Positions 28,225 to 43,400 of a DNA stretch of 64,000 nucleotides are shown here, one piece after another. The position numbers and the translations under genes are program-made. Source of the stretch: Hydractinia symbiolongicarpus (Eukaryota; Cnidaria; Hydrozoa; Anthoathecata; Hydractiniidae); the NCBI RefSeq assembly GCF_029227915.1, contig NC_079884.1, forward strand, positions 24,738,001 to 24,802,000. The letters run 5' to 3'. Below the pieces are notes generated by a model, which searched no databases, was not told the origin of the DNA, and saw nothing but the letters and a program-made list of their open reading frames with translations. Every line of letters begins with the position of its first letter. Within the stretch, counting starts at the first letter, position 1.

Positions 28225-31200
28225 ATACGCTAGTTCTGATTCTAGACTTTTCAACATTTACATGCGTGTTTAAAGAATGTTATCGCGCTAATATCAATAC
28301 GTACACCTATTTGCGCCTAGGTTTTGTGCGAAGATTTTCAAAACCGCAACGAAATCAAAAAATGTCACTCGCATGTTGATCTTTTAGTTCCAAGAAAACT
28401 TGCTTGTTCCTTGCCATTGGGATTTCAATGCTGGTAATTGCATTAGAAGCCGTGCCCATTTAATCTTAAAACTGCTATGATTTTACTCTTTGTTTTTGTA
28501 ATATTGGAAGCGTAGCTTGCATAAATGATACGTAAAGGGAAGAAATTTTCGCGGAAGCTTAGTTTCGCAAATGCAATACAACGACCGAAGTTTTGTCGAA
28601 AAACGTATTGTTACGATACCTTTAGTATTTAGCAAGTATCAAATTGTGTAATTTTCGTACATAAATATTCACGGCTACGGGTAAAGTAACAAAAGTAATT
28701 GATAGGATTTTCTTCGAAGATTTAGCGGGACCAACTTTTATCAGGAACTAGTTTATGCGAAGTTTTCTTTCTGATATTTTTTTGATTTCTATTGATTTTT
28801 GCATGCTTCATATCTTGCAAGCTTAATTTTACACATTTTGAGTTGGTAAACATTTTTTTAGTCATTTTTTTGCTTTTTAACCTTTTTGTTTATGTGAGAG
28901 GCTGGGCAGGACGATTGTCGAAAAGAAAGGTTTGCTGGAATGATTTGTCCCGCCTTAATATGGAAAAAAATTTATCGGGATCTCATTTATTATTATTTAG
29001 AGGAACTTTTTATTTTTTGAATTTAAATTTGCAGAAGGTGTGTCGTTCGACCCGGGACGGTGTGTTATATGGAAAAAAGGTCCAGCCTGAGCTGAGAGAC
29101 AAAAACTTTCCATATAAACACAAAGTGATTTTTAGTACGCTTATTGTTGAAGGCGGGGTCCGTCCCGTCCTGCCTTTTATTTAAACAGCTCCTTAGCGCT
29201 TTATGATGTTAAATTTGTTTTTATTTGCATATAATTTTTATTTTTTGACAATGTTAACACTACTGATAATCAGATCGACATTTTTTTTTTTACAGTGGAT
29301 AGATTTAAGCTATGGATTTTATGGACCTAATGTTTTTGTATATTTTACTGATATTTATTGATTAGCTTTGTGCTGTTTCATTGTTATTTAATTCCAATCC
29401 ATCATACTATTTAAATCCTTTACAATATTTAATTGTATTTTATCTGTTATCCGCTACTTTGCGGAACGGAAACGTTTTCTCAGCCAATGAATGTGCTCCT
29501 CCTTCACCCTCCACCAACTGAAGATTTTTAATCTAAATTACACTGCGGTGAGTGCATTCTCATAATTCTTGTGCTATTACCATATGGCCATGGTATGGCG
29601 TTTTCGTCTCGTAATTTCTAAGGTTGTAAATATTCTTGGGGCCCGAGCTAGGTAGTTTTCACTTTTTTTTTCTATTTTACCATGCTTTAAATTTTATGAG
29701 GAACTTAAGTTGTCAGACATTTTATATTATATAGCAGATTAGGTCTGTTACTGAAAGAAATATTAACATGATAGAAAATTTGTGTTTTTAATCGCTGATG
29801 TACTTTTTGTTTTGCTATGCCTAGATGTCCATAGTGTTTTATCTTGCAGAGAAAAATTACGTCGACACTTTTTTCTTTCGCTATTCCTGGTTTTCAATGT
29901 TGTTTTATCTTGCAGAGAAATCCATCATTCTGTGACAACGATTCGTCAATGTTTCATTAATAAAAGTTCGAAGAAAATGCCAATCACAGCCTGCCTGGCC
30001 AGCCAATTTGTCAGCTTTTATAATCCGGTCACCACGACATAATCAGGTCAAAAAAAAAAATAATCTGGGCATGCGTACCTAATCCGGATGTCCTGTTTAT
30101 AAACAGGCCGTTTTCGCAATTGCACTTACTACATTCCAAAAATTCGAATTATTGTGACTGTAATGTATTGTCTTCTTAAACACCTTTCTGTCATATTTAA
30201 TATATTGTTTTTAAACCATCTTTTCCTCTATTTTTGGAGTGTTTTGTAATTTTTTTATCACTATTTTTGCGATATTTCAAAATACACAATAACATAATGT
30301 AAAAAAAACAAAAATGGCAGAATTGAACCCTATTGAAAGTTTATTTATAAAAAGTGCAGACACATCATATTGCTACCATATTCGTAGACCGAAAGGTTTG
30401 ATGAAAAATGTGTTGTTATAGCCCCTGAGTCGTTATAACGGACCATCAAAAAGGCAAAATGCAAGGTTGTAACGGCTGTTGTCGTTTTCCGAGGACTTCG
30501 CTTTTCTTCTACAGTTGGTTAATTTTTGCTAGGATTTATTTTTGTGAGGTAAAACAGTGTATTTTGCGAAGTTTAATTTTTTGTATCGGAATCTCTGCTT
30601 TCTTTTTTCATATTTCAACAACAACAACAACAAAACATAAATCGAGCGAAATATTGGAACCGCCATATAACTACTGACTTAAAAAGGTTTGTAAGTGTTT
30701 AGCAATTTACTGATAAAGAAAAATAAATTCAGCGAAAAAGTTCTTTTTCGTAAGATTTTCATTGCGCAGACAACTTGACGATAACTATGAGTAAAATTTG
30801 CGAAATTCGCAAAACTTAATCAACTTAAGTCCCGACGTAAATTGTCAAAATTTAGTTTCCACGAAATTTCGTTTCATGTGAGAACAACAACTACTTTGCC
30901 ACCAGGGCTATTATTTGCTTGTTACGAATAATATAAAAGCCGGTCGGCCCTGATTATGTTTGATCTGTAGGTAAGGAATAACGTAAAAGTGTTGCAAATA
31001 AGCTGGCTTGCCCCAATTATGTTCGTTTTATAAGTACCAATTAATACTTTTTAACTGTCGTACATAGGCCTGTCCTGATTATGTATTTTCTGCCCTGTTT
31101 ATAAACGGGGAAGCCCGTACATTCGGGCGGCGTTCATAATCCGGGCAGAACAGTATTGCCGGATGGAAAAGATTCGATGACCACTAATCGATTTTACTTA

Positions 31201-31373
31201 TATAAAGTAAGAAAAAAGAACAATTGGAATGACATAGACACATCAAAAAACCTACACAGAGTCGGGTGGATGAATGCCAGCAAAAATGATCTGAAAAATG
31301 TTGTGTACAGCAAACAAGCGAAAAAGGGTGCGGGGTCAAGATTTCTAATTAATTTGTGATGTTTTCACACCAG
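28225..31373. other. Intergenic DNA between SLC5A7 and DNAAF5
   Basis: It holds the SLC5A7 3' end (possible AATAAA at 29959-29964), TTTCGCGAA-type repeat remnants near 28.54 and 30.8 kb, and a repeat-like segment at about 30,020-31,160. That segment has recurring TAATCCGG/ATAATC words and the palindromes CCTGTTTATAAACAGG (near 30,090) and GCCCGTACATTCGGGC (near 31,110). I find no gene. Confidence 0.45.
30020..31160. mobile_element. Possible decayed DNA transposon or MITE
   Basis: Both ends carry related, oppositely oriented words (ATAATCAGG, TAATCCGG, and TTTATAAAC palindromes). The inverted match is patchy and no target duplication is obvious. It lies just upstream of DNAAF5, so it could contribute promoter sequence. 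Confidence 0.3.
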
Positions 31374-31472
31374 GTACATTTTGTTTTGATTTGTTTCAAA
31401 ATGGCAGCCGAGGAGCAATCTCAAAAACATGTGGTACATTCTGCAGAAGAAATCGCAGTTAAAGTTGTTCAG
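31374..31472 (+). CDS. DNAAF5: DNAAF5 exon 1 (leader segment plus first 24 codons)
   Basis: ATG at 31401 (context AAAATGG) opens 24 codons beginning MAAEEQ and ending at donor CAG|GTTTGT. A candidate acceptor CACCAG at 31373 marks the leader start, so 31374-31400 is untranslated. Joining phase 0 to exon 2 gives a plausible helix and the family's usual length. Confidence 0.6.
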
Positions 31473-34400
31473 GTTTGTGACTGTAGCAGTGATTTTTATT
31501 TTGTATGGTTAACCTTACTAATTTCGACGGATATATCCTGTCATTTGCTTCCAGGTGGGGCCTCAAAGGGTAGTTCTGGTAGCTGGTAGTATAAAAAAAA
31601 GGTCATCACTTTTTACTTTTTGATATTTTTGGTGGGAGAAGGGAAGGAGAGAGTTTAAAATAACGTACCTTGACAACGATATTTAAATTGAACTTTGTCC
31701 TCAAAATAAATAAAAATTAGCATGTTTAATTTCAAGGCATTCAGCGATTCGGTTTGACGTCACAACAATTTTTTGGGGGGTGAAAAGTTGCCGTATTTTA
31801 GGTGAAGAGAGTGCAGAGCTAAACACATTGTGGAGTTTTAAAAACAATTTTAGGAAGTTTGAGCAAAGATAAATTTTTGGAGCTAGCTTCCTACGGGCCA
31901 TCAAAAATATGTTATGTTTGTGTCTTCCGACCAATACACCTTTACGATAATTCAATTGTGCATGGGTTCCTATGGCTCTCCATTGTTTTACAATATCGGA
32001 AAAAAGGAGGTAAAAATCGTGTTTTATGAGACGAAAGCGTGTTTTCTTCAGTTTTTTAACTTCCGTTGTATCAATTTCTTTCAAATTTTCAGGAAACGTT
32101 AATAATTATAAGATACAACTTATATATACTTTTCATTAAAAACAAAACACAGCAAGAAAAGTTATCACGAAAAAAACACGTTTTCTCCTTAATAAACTCT
32201 GATAAAAGTGTGATGTTTACCTCCTCTGATCGCAAAATAAGCTGTGATGGGGTGTTAGTTTTCCCGAATTATCGTAAAGGTGTATTTACGTTTTTTGGTA
32301 ATAAAACCCCGGTCGGTAAGTTGGAAAAAAAACGGGAAAAAAATTTTCCCATCCAAGCACACTATAAGGTCACAAAATTTGGGTTGCCCCAACTCTTAAG
32401 TAGCGTGGACGATTTCATATTTTTCACGAATATACTTTTTGGATTTACTTACAGTCATTGTTTACAGAAAGAAGAGAGAAATTGTCTCACAAGAATTCGC
32501 TGGTGCAGCAATATCATGCTGCTATGTTTTAAATAACTAAGATAATTTTAAGTGACCAACATTTTTGTGTGATACATGTTTGACCTCGTCCCCATCACAC
32601 ATTATCTGACTCAAACAACAGATGTCGAGTGGCACTATACTGTTTTTCAACCCTGGGAACAAATTTACCTGCTCCAAACTGAAAATCCCGGGGAAAATAC
32701 GTCCGGCCGATTTTTGAAGGGTTTTCAAAACGCTTGTTCATAACATATTTTTGATGATCGCCTAAGCATCATTTCCAGACAGATTTTAATTGTGGTTACC
32801 TTTCGTTAGCTAATTATTCTTCCATTTCCACATTTTTTAGCATTCTTTCCCATACGAACTAGGTTTTTTTTTCACCCAGCGAAATTTTAAAAATGGCAGA
32901 TGTAGCACAAATGTGATTCGTAAACTAAGCAAAATGTCAATCATCACTACGGCAACAAAGCTGAACCGAATCACCAAGTTGTTTTTAATTAAATTTCTGC
33001 ATAATTTTGGAAGTCACTCTGAAAAATGACAGATTAAAAACTTCCTCCTCACCAGTAGCCTAAAGTAGCTTGCTAGCTACTACATTGTTTATTACATACA
33101 TTGTTTTAAAACAATCTATTTTGTGTAACTGGAACTTGCGTAAGTTATCATGATGCCATTGTGAAAAGACTCGTATTAGAAATTTTATAATTAAGATACA
33201 TGTTTGGTGATGAGGGTGCCGATAAGAGTTGAGTGTTTTGAAAAAAATTCAAGTATCTGCCCACAAAAAACCCACATAGACCGGAACAATGCCTGAGAAA
33301 AGTCCCTTCTTCCAACTGTTGTCCGCATGGTATATATGTTACAAGAAATTGCGTTTCAGAAATGCTCCAGGCAAGTTCGGGAAAGTACAGGCGGTTCCGG
33401 AGAACAACCGTCAATTTAATTTAAAAGTCGCCCGAACTCACCTTTATATATGTGGGTATTTGTGGCTCATCGGCGCCCTCTTGTTTCGTGCATGACAAAT
33501 GTTTACCGCATTAAAACACTGCCATAGTTAGTTTGAAAACTACTGAAACAGGACCATGTATAGTTCTTTAAAAAATTTTATCAAAACCATACTGAAGAAT
33601 GCTAATACAGCTTTTTCACAGAGAAATCCGCTGTGACATAACTAGCTGTTGAAGTGAAAAGGGAATTTTTCCAGCCATATATCCATAAAAAATTGTTATT
33701 AAAGTAAAGCTGCAAAAGTTATTTTCAAAGTTTTGCTCAAAAAATATACAAATAAAAGGATAATATTTGTTTAAAAACGCAACAAGTCTTAGAAACAAGA
33801 AAAGATGGAGTTTAAACGTTTTTAGCAACAATAGATTTGTGTGCAATTTTTATGAAATTCCTTGTAATGTTATGTTGCAATAAATGCTAGAATAAAATTT
33901 TAGGAATTGTTTTATGTCTGAAAAGTTGTTAAATTTGTTTCTTTGCACTAATACCTACAGTACTGCTTAAATGTAACTTTACTTGTGCACAATATTTATC
34001 ACCTTCACACAAACCTTTAGTAGCTTCAGAACTTTCCTTGTTATTGTTATCCTGTTGTTAAATACATGAGCTATTTTTGTATATTGAAAACAATAAATAG
34101 AGTTCATGTCTCACATGCGAACTTTAATTAGATCATGCAAACTTCGCGTAACACATTGTTGTACAGTATTTAATTGCTATATCTGTTAAGGAATCACCAG
34201 AAGATAAAATATAAAATTTAACAAAGCTTTAAAGTTTTTATTGTTTCTACTCATGAAGGGCAACTTATTATCTTTTGTTTTTACATGCGATTTATTATGA
34301 TATTGATAGAATCTCGTGTCTTGTCATTTTATTGTTCTTACACAAAACTTAATGTTGTATTTTATTAGGGGATCGCCTTCACCATCGTTTTACATTTTAT

Positions 34401-37400
34401 ACGAGTTGAAATGATAATTTCTACGATCTTGTTTTCGTGATTTTTAAACAATCTACAGCGATGTTCTTGCTTTCTACAATCCCATTTTTATGATTTTTAA
34501 ACAATCTACGGCGATACAACAAAACGCTACGCAACAAAAATTAATAAAACTTGGGATTCACGAAAATGGCAAATTACTTTATGTATTTTAATTTTCGTCA
34601 GGTAAGTTTAGTTTGATCGACCGAAACTAGTATTCGAAACTACTATTTTTAACCTCATGCACAAAAAACAAGGCATGTGAGTATCAAAACAGTGTTCAAA
34701 ATAGAAATAAAAAAACAGGTAGAAATGCGCAAGTTACGCAAGTTAAGCTATTATAAAAAGCTTCAGTGATAATCGCTTTGATTTTATACATTTTTCACAT
34801 AAACATGATTTTACATTAAACACAAAATCTTTAATGCTTCACACGTTCATTCATTTTTAAAAAAAATATTTATCTTTTAATAGCTTCCGTGATCGTTAAC
34901 ACTTTTAAACAATAGCGTGCATGTTACATGTGAGAACAAAAGGTTTCATCATATGTAATTGTTTTGGTTCGCGCACGACGATAACAATAGAAAGTATTTA
35001 AGTTCATGTGTAAACAAAAGATATGCGAAGGTTCTTTATGTGGACATGAGATTGTTATTTTCATTCTAGCTCCATGTTTTTCGGTGGCATGTGACCCTGT
35101 TATGTAATATTTATGTAGCGGTTTAAACATTACTGACTGTTTTAGCCAGAACAGATACCTTCGCACAGCAAAGTAAAACAAAAGTTCTTATGAATGATTG
35201 TTTATTTAAAAAGATAAAATAATTCTGCAGAAAGTTCTCTCAAATTATTGTTTTTGAAACAATGAAAATAATTCTGCCTGTGTTCTCACACAGCTTAGCA
35301 TTCAAAAAAGAACTTAAATGTGCATGATTTTTTCTCAAGAAATTTTATTGAGACACAGGTTGTGCATGATTTTTATTATGAAGGATTTTTATTTGAGATG
35401 CAGCTTGCGAAATTTACTGAACGTTCAACATGCTGCACATATCAAAAAGAGTAGAGGTTGGTTGGGGAAGGGGGGACTGAATCAGCCTACTGCAAAGCTT
35501 AAACAGGGTTAAGGGCAGTTGAAGTCTTTGTAAATCGAAACAGCACTTAGCACTTGCTGACATATAAAACAACATATATTTTTAAAACATAATACTGTCC
35601 GTAAATATTTTTGGTGATAAAATTTCAAATTAGAAGTCCCTAGGACTTTGTTCACATGCGTTAAAAAAGCCAAAGATATTACAACAATATTATTACAATT
35701 GTTTACCCAGAGTATAGTTTGGTTGGCTCCTACAGCAATGCACACACAAACCCTTAGCGACAAATGAATTAACATTTTTTTTTGCGCTGCAACTACACAT
35801 CTTTAAATACATTTTGACGCTACTTGTGAGTGAATTAAATCATTGCAGAAGTCGCTATAATATATTTAATAAAATGCCGTTTTTTCTGTGTTTAACTTAT
35901 ATACAGATTTAACTATTTTAATCTTTTTTGTGTGTTACTTTTCTCCGCCAAAAAAATGTTCTTAATTTAGGAGGTAGCTAAAACATTTTTTGTCTTTTGT
36001 CGCATTCAAAAATTACCTCAGCTAAATATTTTGCTAAATATTTTGCGTGATTTAGAAACTGCCACAGTACACATTTTAATAAGTGCGAAAATTGCAACAG
36101 CAGTCTTTGTCGACGCTAAACATTCTAAGTTATGAGGGTTTTGGTGGACATCATTGTACGATGTATGCTTTTGAAAAATCTTATTATGAAGGTGCAGAGC
36201 AGTGCAGAACCAAAAAGCCTGTGGACAAGGTTAGCATACTCTAATTTTGAAACTGGTTACTCCACATTTTCGTATCTAAACATTCTTAGGAGGAAGCCAG
36301 CAGCATTGATGCGCTATATATTCGAAAAATATCATAAGAAAACACACTTTAATTAGACAGCAATTTCTGTCTCTTCCTGTATCGTGAGATGATTTAAAGT
36401 AGTGTTTTTAACTATTGATTTTTTACTATTTTTTAATATTATATATCATCTACTGAGTAACTTAGGCAACTTCGTCCCCAAGGATTGTTGGGAACGAGGT
36501 TGGCAATACTCATTTGAGCATCATACCCCCACCAGGCTAACAGGTTATAGATTTGTAATTTTTACAGCTGTTTGTTGAAATAAATTCTTTTTCGATTTGA
36601 AATAAAAAAAAAATCATGCAAAACGAACAATGAAAAATTCATTTAAGTTTTGATGGCGTCAGTAATAAATAAAAAAAATTAAAATTTATTTACTTGTTAC
36701 CTGTATTGTATACAACCTGAAATGCTAGTATATAATGTACAAAATCATGTCCTTTCAACAATTGGTTAAAAAGATAAAAGGGTTGTAAACTTTGCTGATG
36801 TCAGCAAGTCAGCAATGAACAAAATTCTTTTATCAGAAATCCTCAACACATTGTTGCTATGGTGTGGAGCGTTATGCTGATTGAGAAAATGCATAAGTTT
36901 ATACCTTTGACAAATGGTTATAAATATATTGGGTTTTAAAGGTTATTTGATGACATCATTAACCAATCCATTCTTAAACAGATTTGCAGACCTAGGTTTA
37001 AGAAACTTGTTGTCTCTAGTTACCTGTGCGGAGAAATATAACTGACATCAGCACCTTGTATTTGGCCTCAAAGTAAGCTATTGACATTAAATGAATGTTT
37101 TAACATTGTGTTGTAACATCAGAAAGGTTAACAAATGAGACATGGAAACTGAACACATCCACCTAGCCTGTTACAGACACACAGACATACTCTTCGTTTT
37201 ATTGTATAAGAGACTAGCTGATAAGGCCTGTGGAAAAATCCACTTGGGCAGAGGCAAATGTTTACTGCGAATAACAATATGTTAGTTTCAATTACTTTAT
37301 TTCATGCAAAATACAGCATTTTTTATCCTTTTTACCATTCTTTCTTATCATATTCAGAAGAAATATGGAGATATATCTGCAATTTTTAAACTTGTACAGT

Positions 37401-40400
37401 CGTTTTCTTATCTTATAATAAAGCACAGTGATTTTTAGGCTTTAAAGCGACTTTTACTTATCAAAATACTTATCATTTCTAAAATAAATTTACACAGATT
37501 TTAAAGTTTCGTAGGGTCTTTTTCTTATCATTTCAGAACAAAATACAGCAAAGGTATAGTGTTTTTTATATGAGTTAATTTGGATGCAAGAAAAAAACTC
37601 TATTGTTTTTGACATGCAAAAAAATAGTTCATTTATTTAACAACAGGATAACAATAACAACAAAAGTTTTTATGCCACCAAAAGCTTGTTCCAAGGTGAT
37701 AACTATCATGCTGATGTGAAGTAACATTTCAACTTTACTCGGGCTACTTAAGGCCAGTCCTTTTTTATTCGAGGGACATTTAAGGGAGGGAGGGACATAT
37801 TTCAAGTTATAAAGAATCTGGCATAATTTATTGGCCAATATATCATTATATGAATAGTAAAACGCAGAATTCAATTTTTCCGAGAAATTTTGATGACGTC
37901 ATATGCCATAAACGCGCTTTTCCCGTGCTTTTTTAAGTGGTTTACAGCATCATTGAAAGGGTGTAAAAGCGCATCTTATGTGGTCTATTTACAGGTTAAC
38001 CCTGTCGTAAGTTTATATAAATCGCCAAAATGTCAAAAACGTGCATTCTAGTAAATCTAAAGCTATTTTTTGAAATTGACTACGTCATATCTTCGGGGAG
38101 GTAAATATTTCAATTTGATACAGAGTATTTGAAAGACACTTCATGCCAAGACGTGTTTTTATGCTACTTCCCGCAAAATTAAAAAACCTTTAATGGTCCG
38201 GAAAACCGCTTGAAAAAAACTGCGGGTAAAGCGCGTTTATGGCATATGACGTCATCAAAATTTTTCACAATAGGTGAATTATGCGTTTTACTATTTATAA
38301 TGATATGGTGATCAATAAATTATGCCACAATCTTTATAACTTGAGTTATTGAAAATGACCCTGAAATAAAAAAGGACTGGCCTTAAATAGCCGGAGTACT
38401 GACTGTATAGCACACAGAGAAAATGCAATGATCAAGACATAAATTATATGATTTAATATCTAATTAAATTAGTTATCAAAAAGTCTTAGGTTCACTTACT
38501 CTTTAGTCAATTCAATGATTCCATGGAGTGAAAATCACAGAACTAGTTTGCTATTTTAGGTTATACACACCGGCTTGGCACATTATAGTATAATATACTT
38601 TTTTTGTAGACTATCAGAAGAGATATTCATGGTTTATCGGATCAAAATAAAATAGCACGAAAAAGAGCGCTTGAGAAAATTTCTAAAGAAGTGTTAAATA
38701 AATCTCCACCTTATAAGAATGATGTTCTGGAAGTTATATTTAAAGAGATTTACAAGCCAGCATTAAAATTGGTTAGTGACCCCATTGATCGTACCAGAGA
38801 ACTAGCAATCGAGTTAATAGTCCAGTAAGTATATAATCAGGTATGTGCAACCATGCATCAGGCTTTGTCAAGCCAAGATTTTTGATAGAGTGGGACAAAT
38901 TGATCATACAAAAGCCATTGTTTACAATTGTGTGGTTGTATTTTTATTATTACCAATCAGTTGTATTTTCCAAATGGAGTTTCTTTGGTTGGTATGCATA
39001 TCACGTTGGTATGCATACTACGAACCTTAATATGAAATTTAAGCTTTATACAATTGTGTTTTGACAGTTGGATGATAAAATACACTGTATAATAAAAGAA
39101 GAGTAGTTTTTTTAAGTTTAAGCCTTAAACAGTTGGATCTGTGGTTCTGTAAGAAGAAATAGCTTTTGTTTTTATACAATCACACATTTTTTATAAGCAT
39201 ATGAGATTTAGGGAACAGGATAGGTAATATTTAATAAACGTTTATTTTTGGTTAAAATGTATGCTTGTGGTATTCTGGTAAGCTTAGTTTGGAAAAAGAT
39301 TATTTCACCTTCTAAAAAAAAAATTGTAAATAAAAATTAAATAGAATTAACAAACCTTTTCTAGGAATAGAAATTCCTTATTTTCGTTGGGCGAAGCATC
39401 TGAGATTTAACATTAGGGGATCTCAAAATATATACTTTTTCAAGTTAGACTTAAAGAGGAACTATACATGCAAAAATTATTTTTTGATATATTGTTACTA
39501 CTACCATAAGAAAACGAATTCAACTAGTTTACTGTTTCATATGAATTCCAAGTGCCAAAAATACGAACCTTATCACCCTACAATACGGCTAGAAGTCCCG
39601 TCCCCCAATTTCGTGAAAGAAAACTGGGACAAATGTGACGTGAGACGTTGCAAAGGGCAGAAAGCGCAATTCTATGCAGCAATCTATATAATAATACACC
39701 AGTTCCGTGTCTCTGTGACAGGCAAAGTGGATGTCTTCATTTTCCTTTGATGTTGCCGAAAAATGCATGTCTAATATGTTAAATTTTCTGACGTTACGGC
39801 GCGACGTCAAGAACACTACTTTAACATCAATATCCTATATTAAATTAATGAAGCCATTTCAGGTCTGCTTTAAATTATTGCTGACTGGTTTAGCCAAAAA
39901 ACAGATGCCTTCTTACTGCAAAGTGAAACAAACTTAAAATTTTTGGAACGTATAATTATTTTCTTAAAGCTGGTAACATAGTATTTTTTAAGATAAATAT
40001 AGCTCCTCATTTTGTCTTTGTTTTTTCGTCAAAACAAATTGACTTATTTTACACACCATAGCACATTTTAGTGCCAAAAAGAATTTTAAAAAAAGATCCT
40101 ATTTCAGAAAATAATAATAAAAAGATGGCAAATTCATCATAAAAAAGTAGTTGTTTATAAACAGTTTGTCTATAAAGTTGTAAAGTGTGTATAATTTCTT
40201 GTACTTGATCTTTCGAGTGGTCTATTTATTACACAATGTCATTCAGAATGTGCGAGGATGGAGAGTAGCATCCTTGACAGAGAGCTTACTTGAACCATTT
40301 CGTAGCTCTTTAAATAATGCTCTCCGCCAATTATTTTGTTATTTTGAGCAAATCCTGTCGATGTAGCATTTACACCTTACAAATCTAATCAAAATCACAA

Positions 40401-43400
40401 TGTCCCTTCTTTGTTATGCGAAAATGTACCTGGTCAAGTGCCTCATTACTAGTGCAGTGAATTCAGAACATCTAATCTGTCTGATGTCTGGTTATACAAC
40501 TTATATGGGTATACACTTTTCTCACAGTACTTTTAATAAAGAAACTTTTGTAGGAAGAAACTTTTTGGGGACCAGACCTTTGCGATATCAAAACAACTGC
40601 AAAATTTTGGCAATGGAATTTTGCAGCTAGCCTTTTCTTTTCGCAGGATCGAACTTTGCAATTAAGCCACTTATGCATATTTTGTAGAAGAAACTTCTTC
40701 CCAACTGGTTACCACAAATTTTTCTATCTATAAACGATATTACAAAGAAATACGATGTTTGCGTTGCATAATGCAAAATATTATAGAAATCATCATCATC
40801 ATCATCATTCTCGGCTTAACGTCCGTTTTCCATGCTAGCATGGGTTGGACGGGGTATATTAATGACCCTCTTCCAATCTGATCTAGACTGTGTTAGATCT
40901 AAACTCAACTTCCTCTCTATCAAGTCTGTCCTTATAACCTCCTGCCAAGTCTTTCTCGGTCTGCCCCTGGGCTTTGCCCCAGGAACTATCAAGTCTCTAC
41001 ACTTTCTTACCCAATTATCCTCCTCCATTCTTTCCAAGTGCCCCAGCCAATTCAATCTTCTTATCTGGATAACATCTTTAATTATACAGAGACTTAGCCT
41101 GCTTCTTAGCTCATCTGAACTCTTTCTGTCTCTCAGACTGGCATTACACATCCACCTAACCATTCTCATATCATTCCTTTCTAAACGGTCAAGATCTTCC
41201 TGCTTCACTGCCCATGTCTCACTACCGTACAACATAACACTTCTTACACAGGCCTCATACAACCTACCTTTTACCTCAATTGACAGGACTCTGCTATGTC
41301 AATAAAGGAAGTAACTCTCTAAACTTTTTCCAAGCAAAACCTATCCTGCAAGTAACACTTCTTCCAACACCCCCTTCACTGCCCAACATATCACCTAAGT
41401 AACAGAAGTTCTTAACTATCTCTAACGAGCCACTGTTGTACATCATTAAAGCTGGAAATACTTCATTCTCTGTAATCTCACCTTTGCAACGCTTGCATAC
41501 AAACTGTATGCCAGCTCTTAACCTTCCATTAATACTACTGCACTTCTTATGTACCCAATACTTGCAAGTCTGACAAAAAATTGAGTTACTACCAACCCCT
41601 TTCCTGCAAACTCCACAAGGCCACTTTCCAACTACAAGGTCACACTTGGCTGCAATGCTACTTATCATGACTTTAGACTTTGCTGTGTTTACCTTCAGCC
41701 CTTTCTCTTCTAGTCCTTTCTTCCACTTCTCAAACTTTTCAACTAATTCTTCCATCGACTCTGCTATGTGAACCAAATCATCTGCATACAATAACTCCCA
41801 TGGGCAACCTGTTCTGAACTCCATCGACAGCGCTTCTAAGACTAGAATAAACAACAAAGGACTAAGTACAGAACCCTGATGTACACCAACATTTACACTA
41901 AATTCATCACTAAGTGAATCGTTAATCCTGACACGACTTCTAGCATTGCTGTACATAGACTGAACCATCGTAACTAGCCACTCATCCACACCTAATTTTC
42001 TCATAGCCCACCAAATAACTTTACGTGGCACTCTATCAAAAGCTTTCTCTAAATCTACAAAGGCAAAATAGAGATTCTTTCTCTTTCCTAAATACTTTTC
42101 CTGAAGCTGTCTGAGTAAAAATATTGCATCTGTAGTGCCACGCCCTGGAACAAAACCAAATTGCATCTTATCTATATCAATTCTTTCTCTAAGTAACTTA
42201 TCAATCACTCTTTCAATAACTTTCATTACTTGATCAACCAACTTCAAACCTCTATAGTTACCCCTTTCTAATGCATCACCCTTGCCCTTGAAACAATTCA
42301 CTATTACACTCGACTGCCACTCACTCGGAATAGCACCATCCTTTATAATCTGGTTAGCAAGACTTGTAATAAGCTCAACTCCAATATATCCAGATGCTTT
42401 TACCATCTCTGCAACAATACCTGATACTCCTGCAGCCTTGCCAATCTTCATTTTCCTAATAGCCTCCACTACCCATTCTGTCTTGATCTGCATGGCTGGC
42501 CCTTCTACGACATCATCATCAGACAAATTATCCTCGTCCCAATCAAACTCAGTGTTAAGCAACCTCTGATAATGATTCTTCCAAGCTACCCTTTTCTCCT
42601 CCTCTGTGCTAGCCAAAACACCTTCATAATTACGTATACACTTCTCACCTACAATATCTTGATTAGTCTTCTTCATTTGCTTTGCTATCTTGAATACCTC
42701 ATTGCGCTGGTCTTCCCTTCTTAACACATCTGCAAATCTGTTTCTCTCTGCTTCTGATTTTGCCTTATACACTGCTGTACGAGCCCGACGCTTAGCTTCT
42801 AAGTAAATATTTTTACTACCACCTGACTTCCACTCTTTCCAAAGTTTCCTCTTTTCCTTTATACACTGGTCAACCTCATTATTCCACCACCAGGTCTGTC
42901 TATGTCTAGCTGGTCCTTTCGTCCACCCACAGGTATCATCAGAAGCTTCTAGAAGACAATTCTTCAAAGTAGTCCAAGTACTTTCAACATTGTCACTATC
43001 ACATTGACTATTGTAGGCTAACTGCTGAACTTTTGCACTAAATTGTCTTGCTACAATCTCTTCCTTCAGCTTCCAGACTTTTCGACGGGGCCTGTACTTT
43101 CCCTTGGCTTCTCTGACACTCTTCAAGATAATATCACAAACCAGCAACCTATGCTGGGAAACACACTCTTCCCCCGATATAACTTTCACGTCCTTCACCA
43201 CTTTCTTGTCTGACTTTCTAACCAAAAAGTAATCTATCTGTGTCTTACAACTACCTGACTCATATGTTATCAGCCTACTCTGTCTCTTACTGAATGATGT
43301 GTTGCAAACCACCATGTCCGTTGCCATTCCAAACTCAAGCAATCTCTCCTTCCTTATTTCTGCTCCCAAATCCATAGCCTCCATGCACACCTCTATAACC

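Larger units (their letters stand above)
31473..38609. other. DNAAF5 intron 1 (7.1 kb)
   Basis: AT-rich, with no internal exon that I can support. Contents: inverted words around 31.94/32.27 kb (ACACCTTTACGATAATT and its complement) and 31.89/32.74 kb suggesting a decayed foldback; a ~60-bp duplication near 34.43/34.49 kb (GATTTTTAAACAATCTAC); repeat segments near 35.13 and 36.47-37.22 kb; and the foldback element at 37.7-38.4 kb. Confidence 0.5.

Noticed and set aside
28792-29184. Open frame of 130 codons between SLC5A7 and DNAAF5
   Set aside because: T-rich, low-complexity hydrophobic translation without splice logic or family features.
32066-32536. Open frame of 156 codons in DNAAF5 intron 1
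   Set aside because: Lys/Phe-rich composition expected from AT-rich DNA; it overlaps inverted-repeat remnants.
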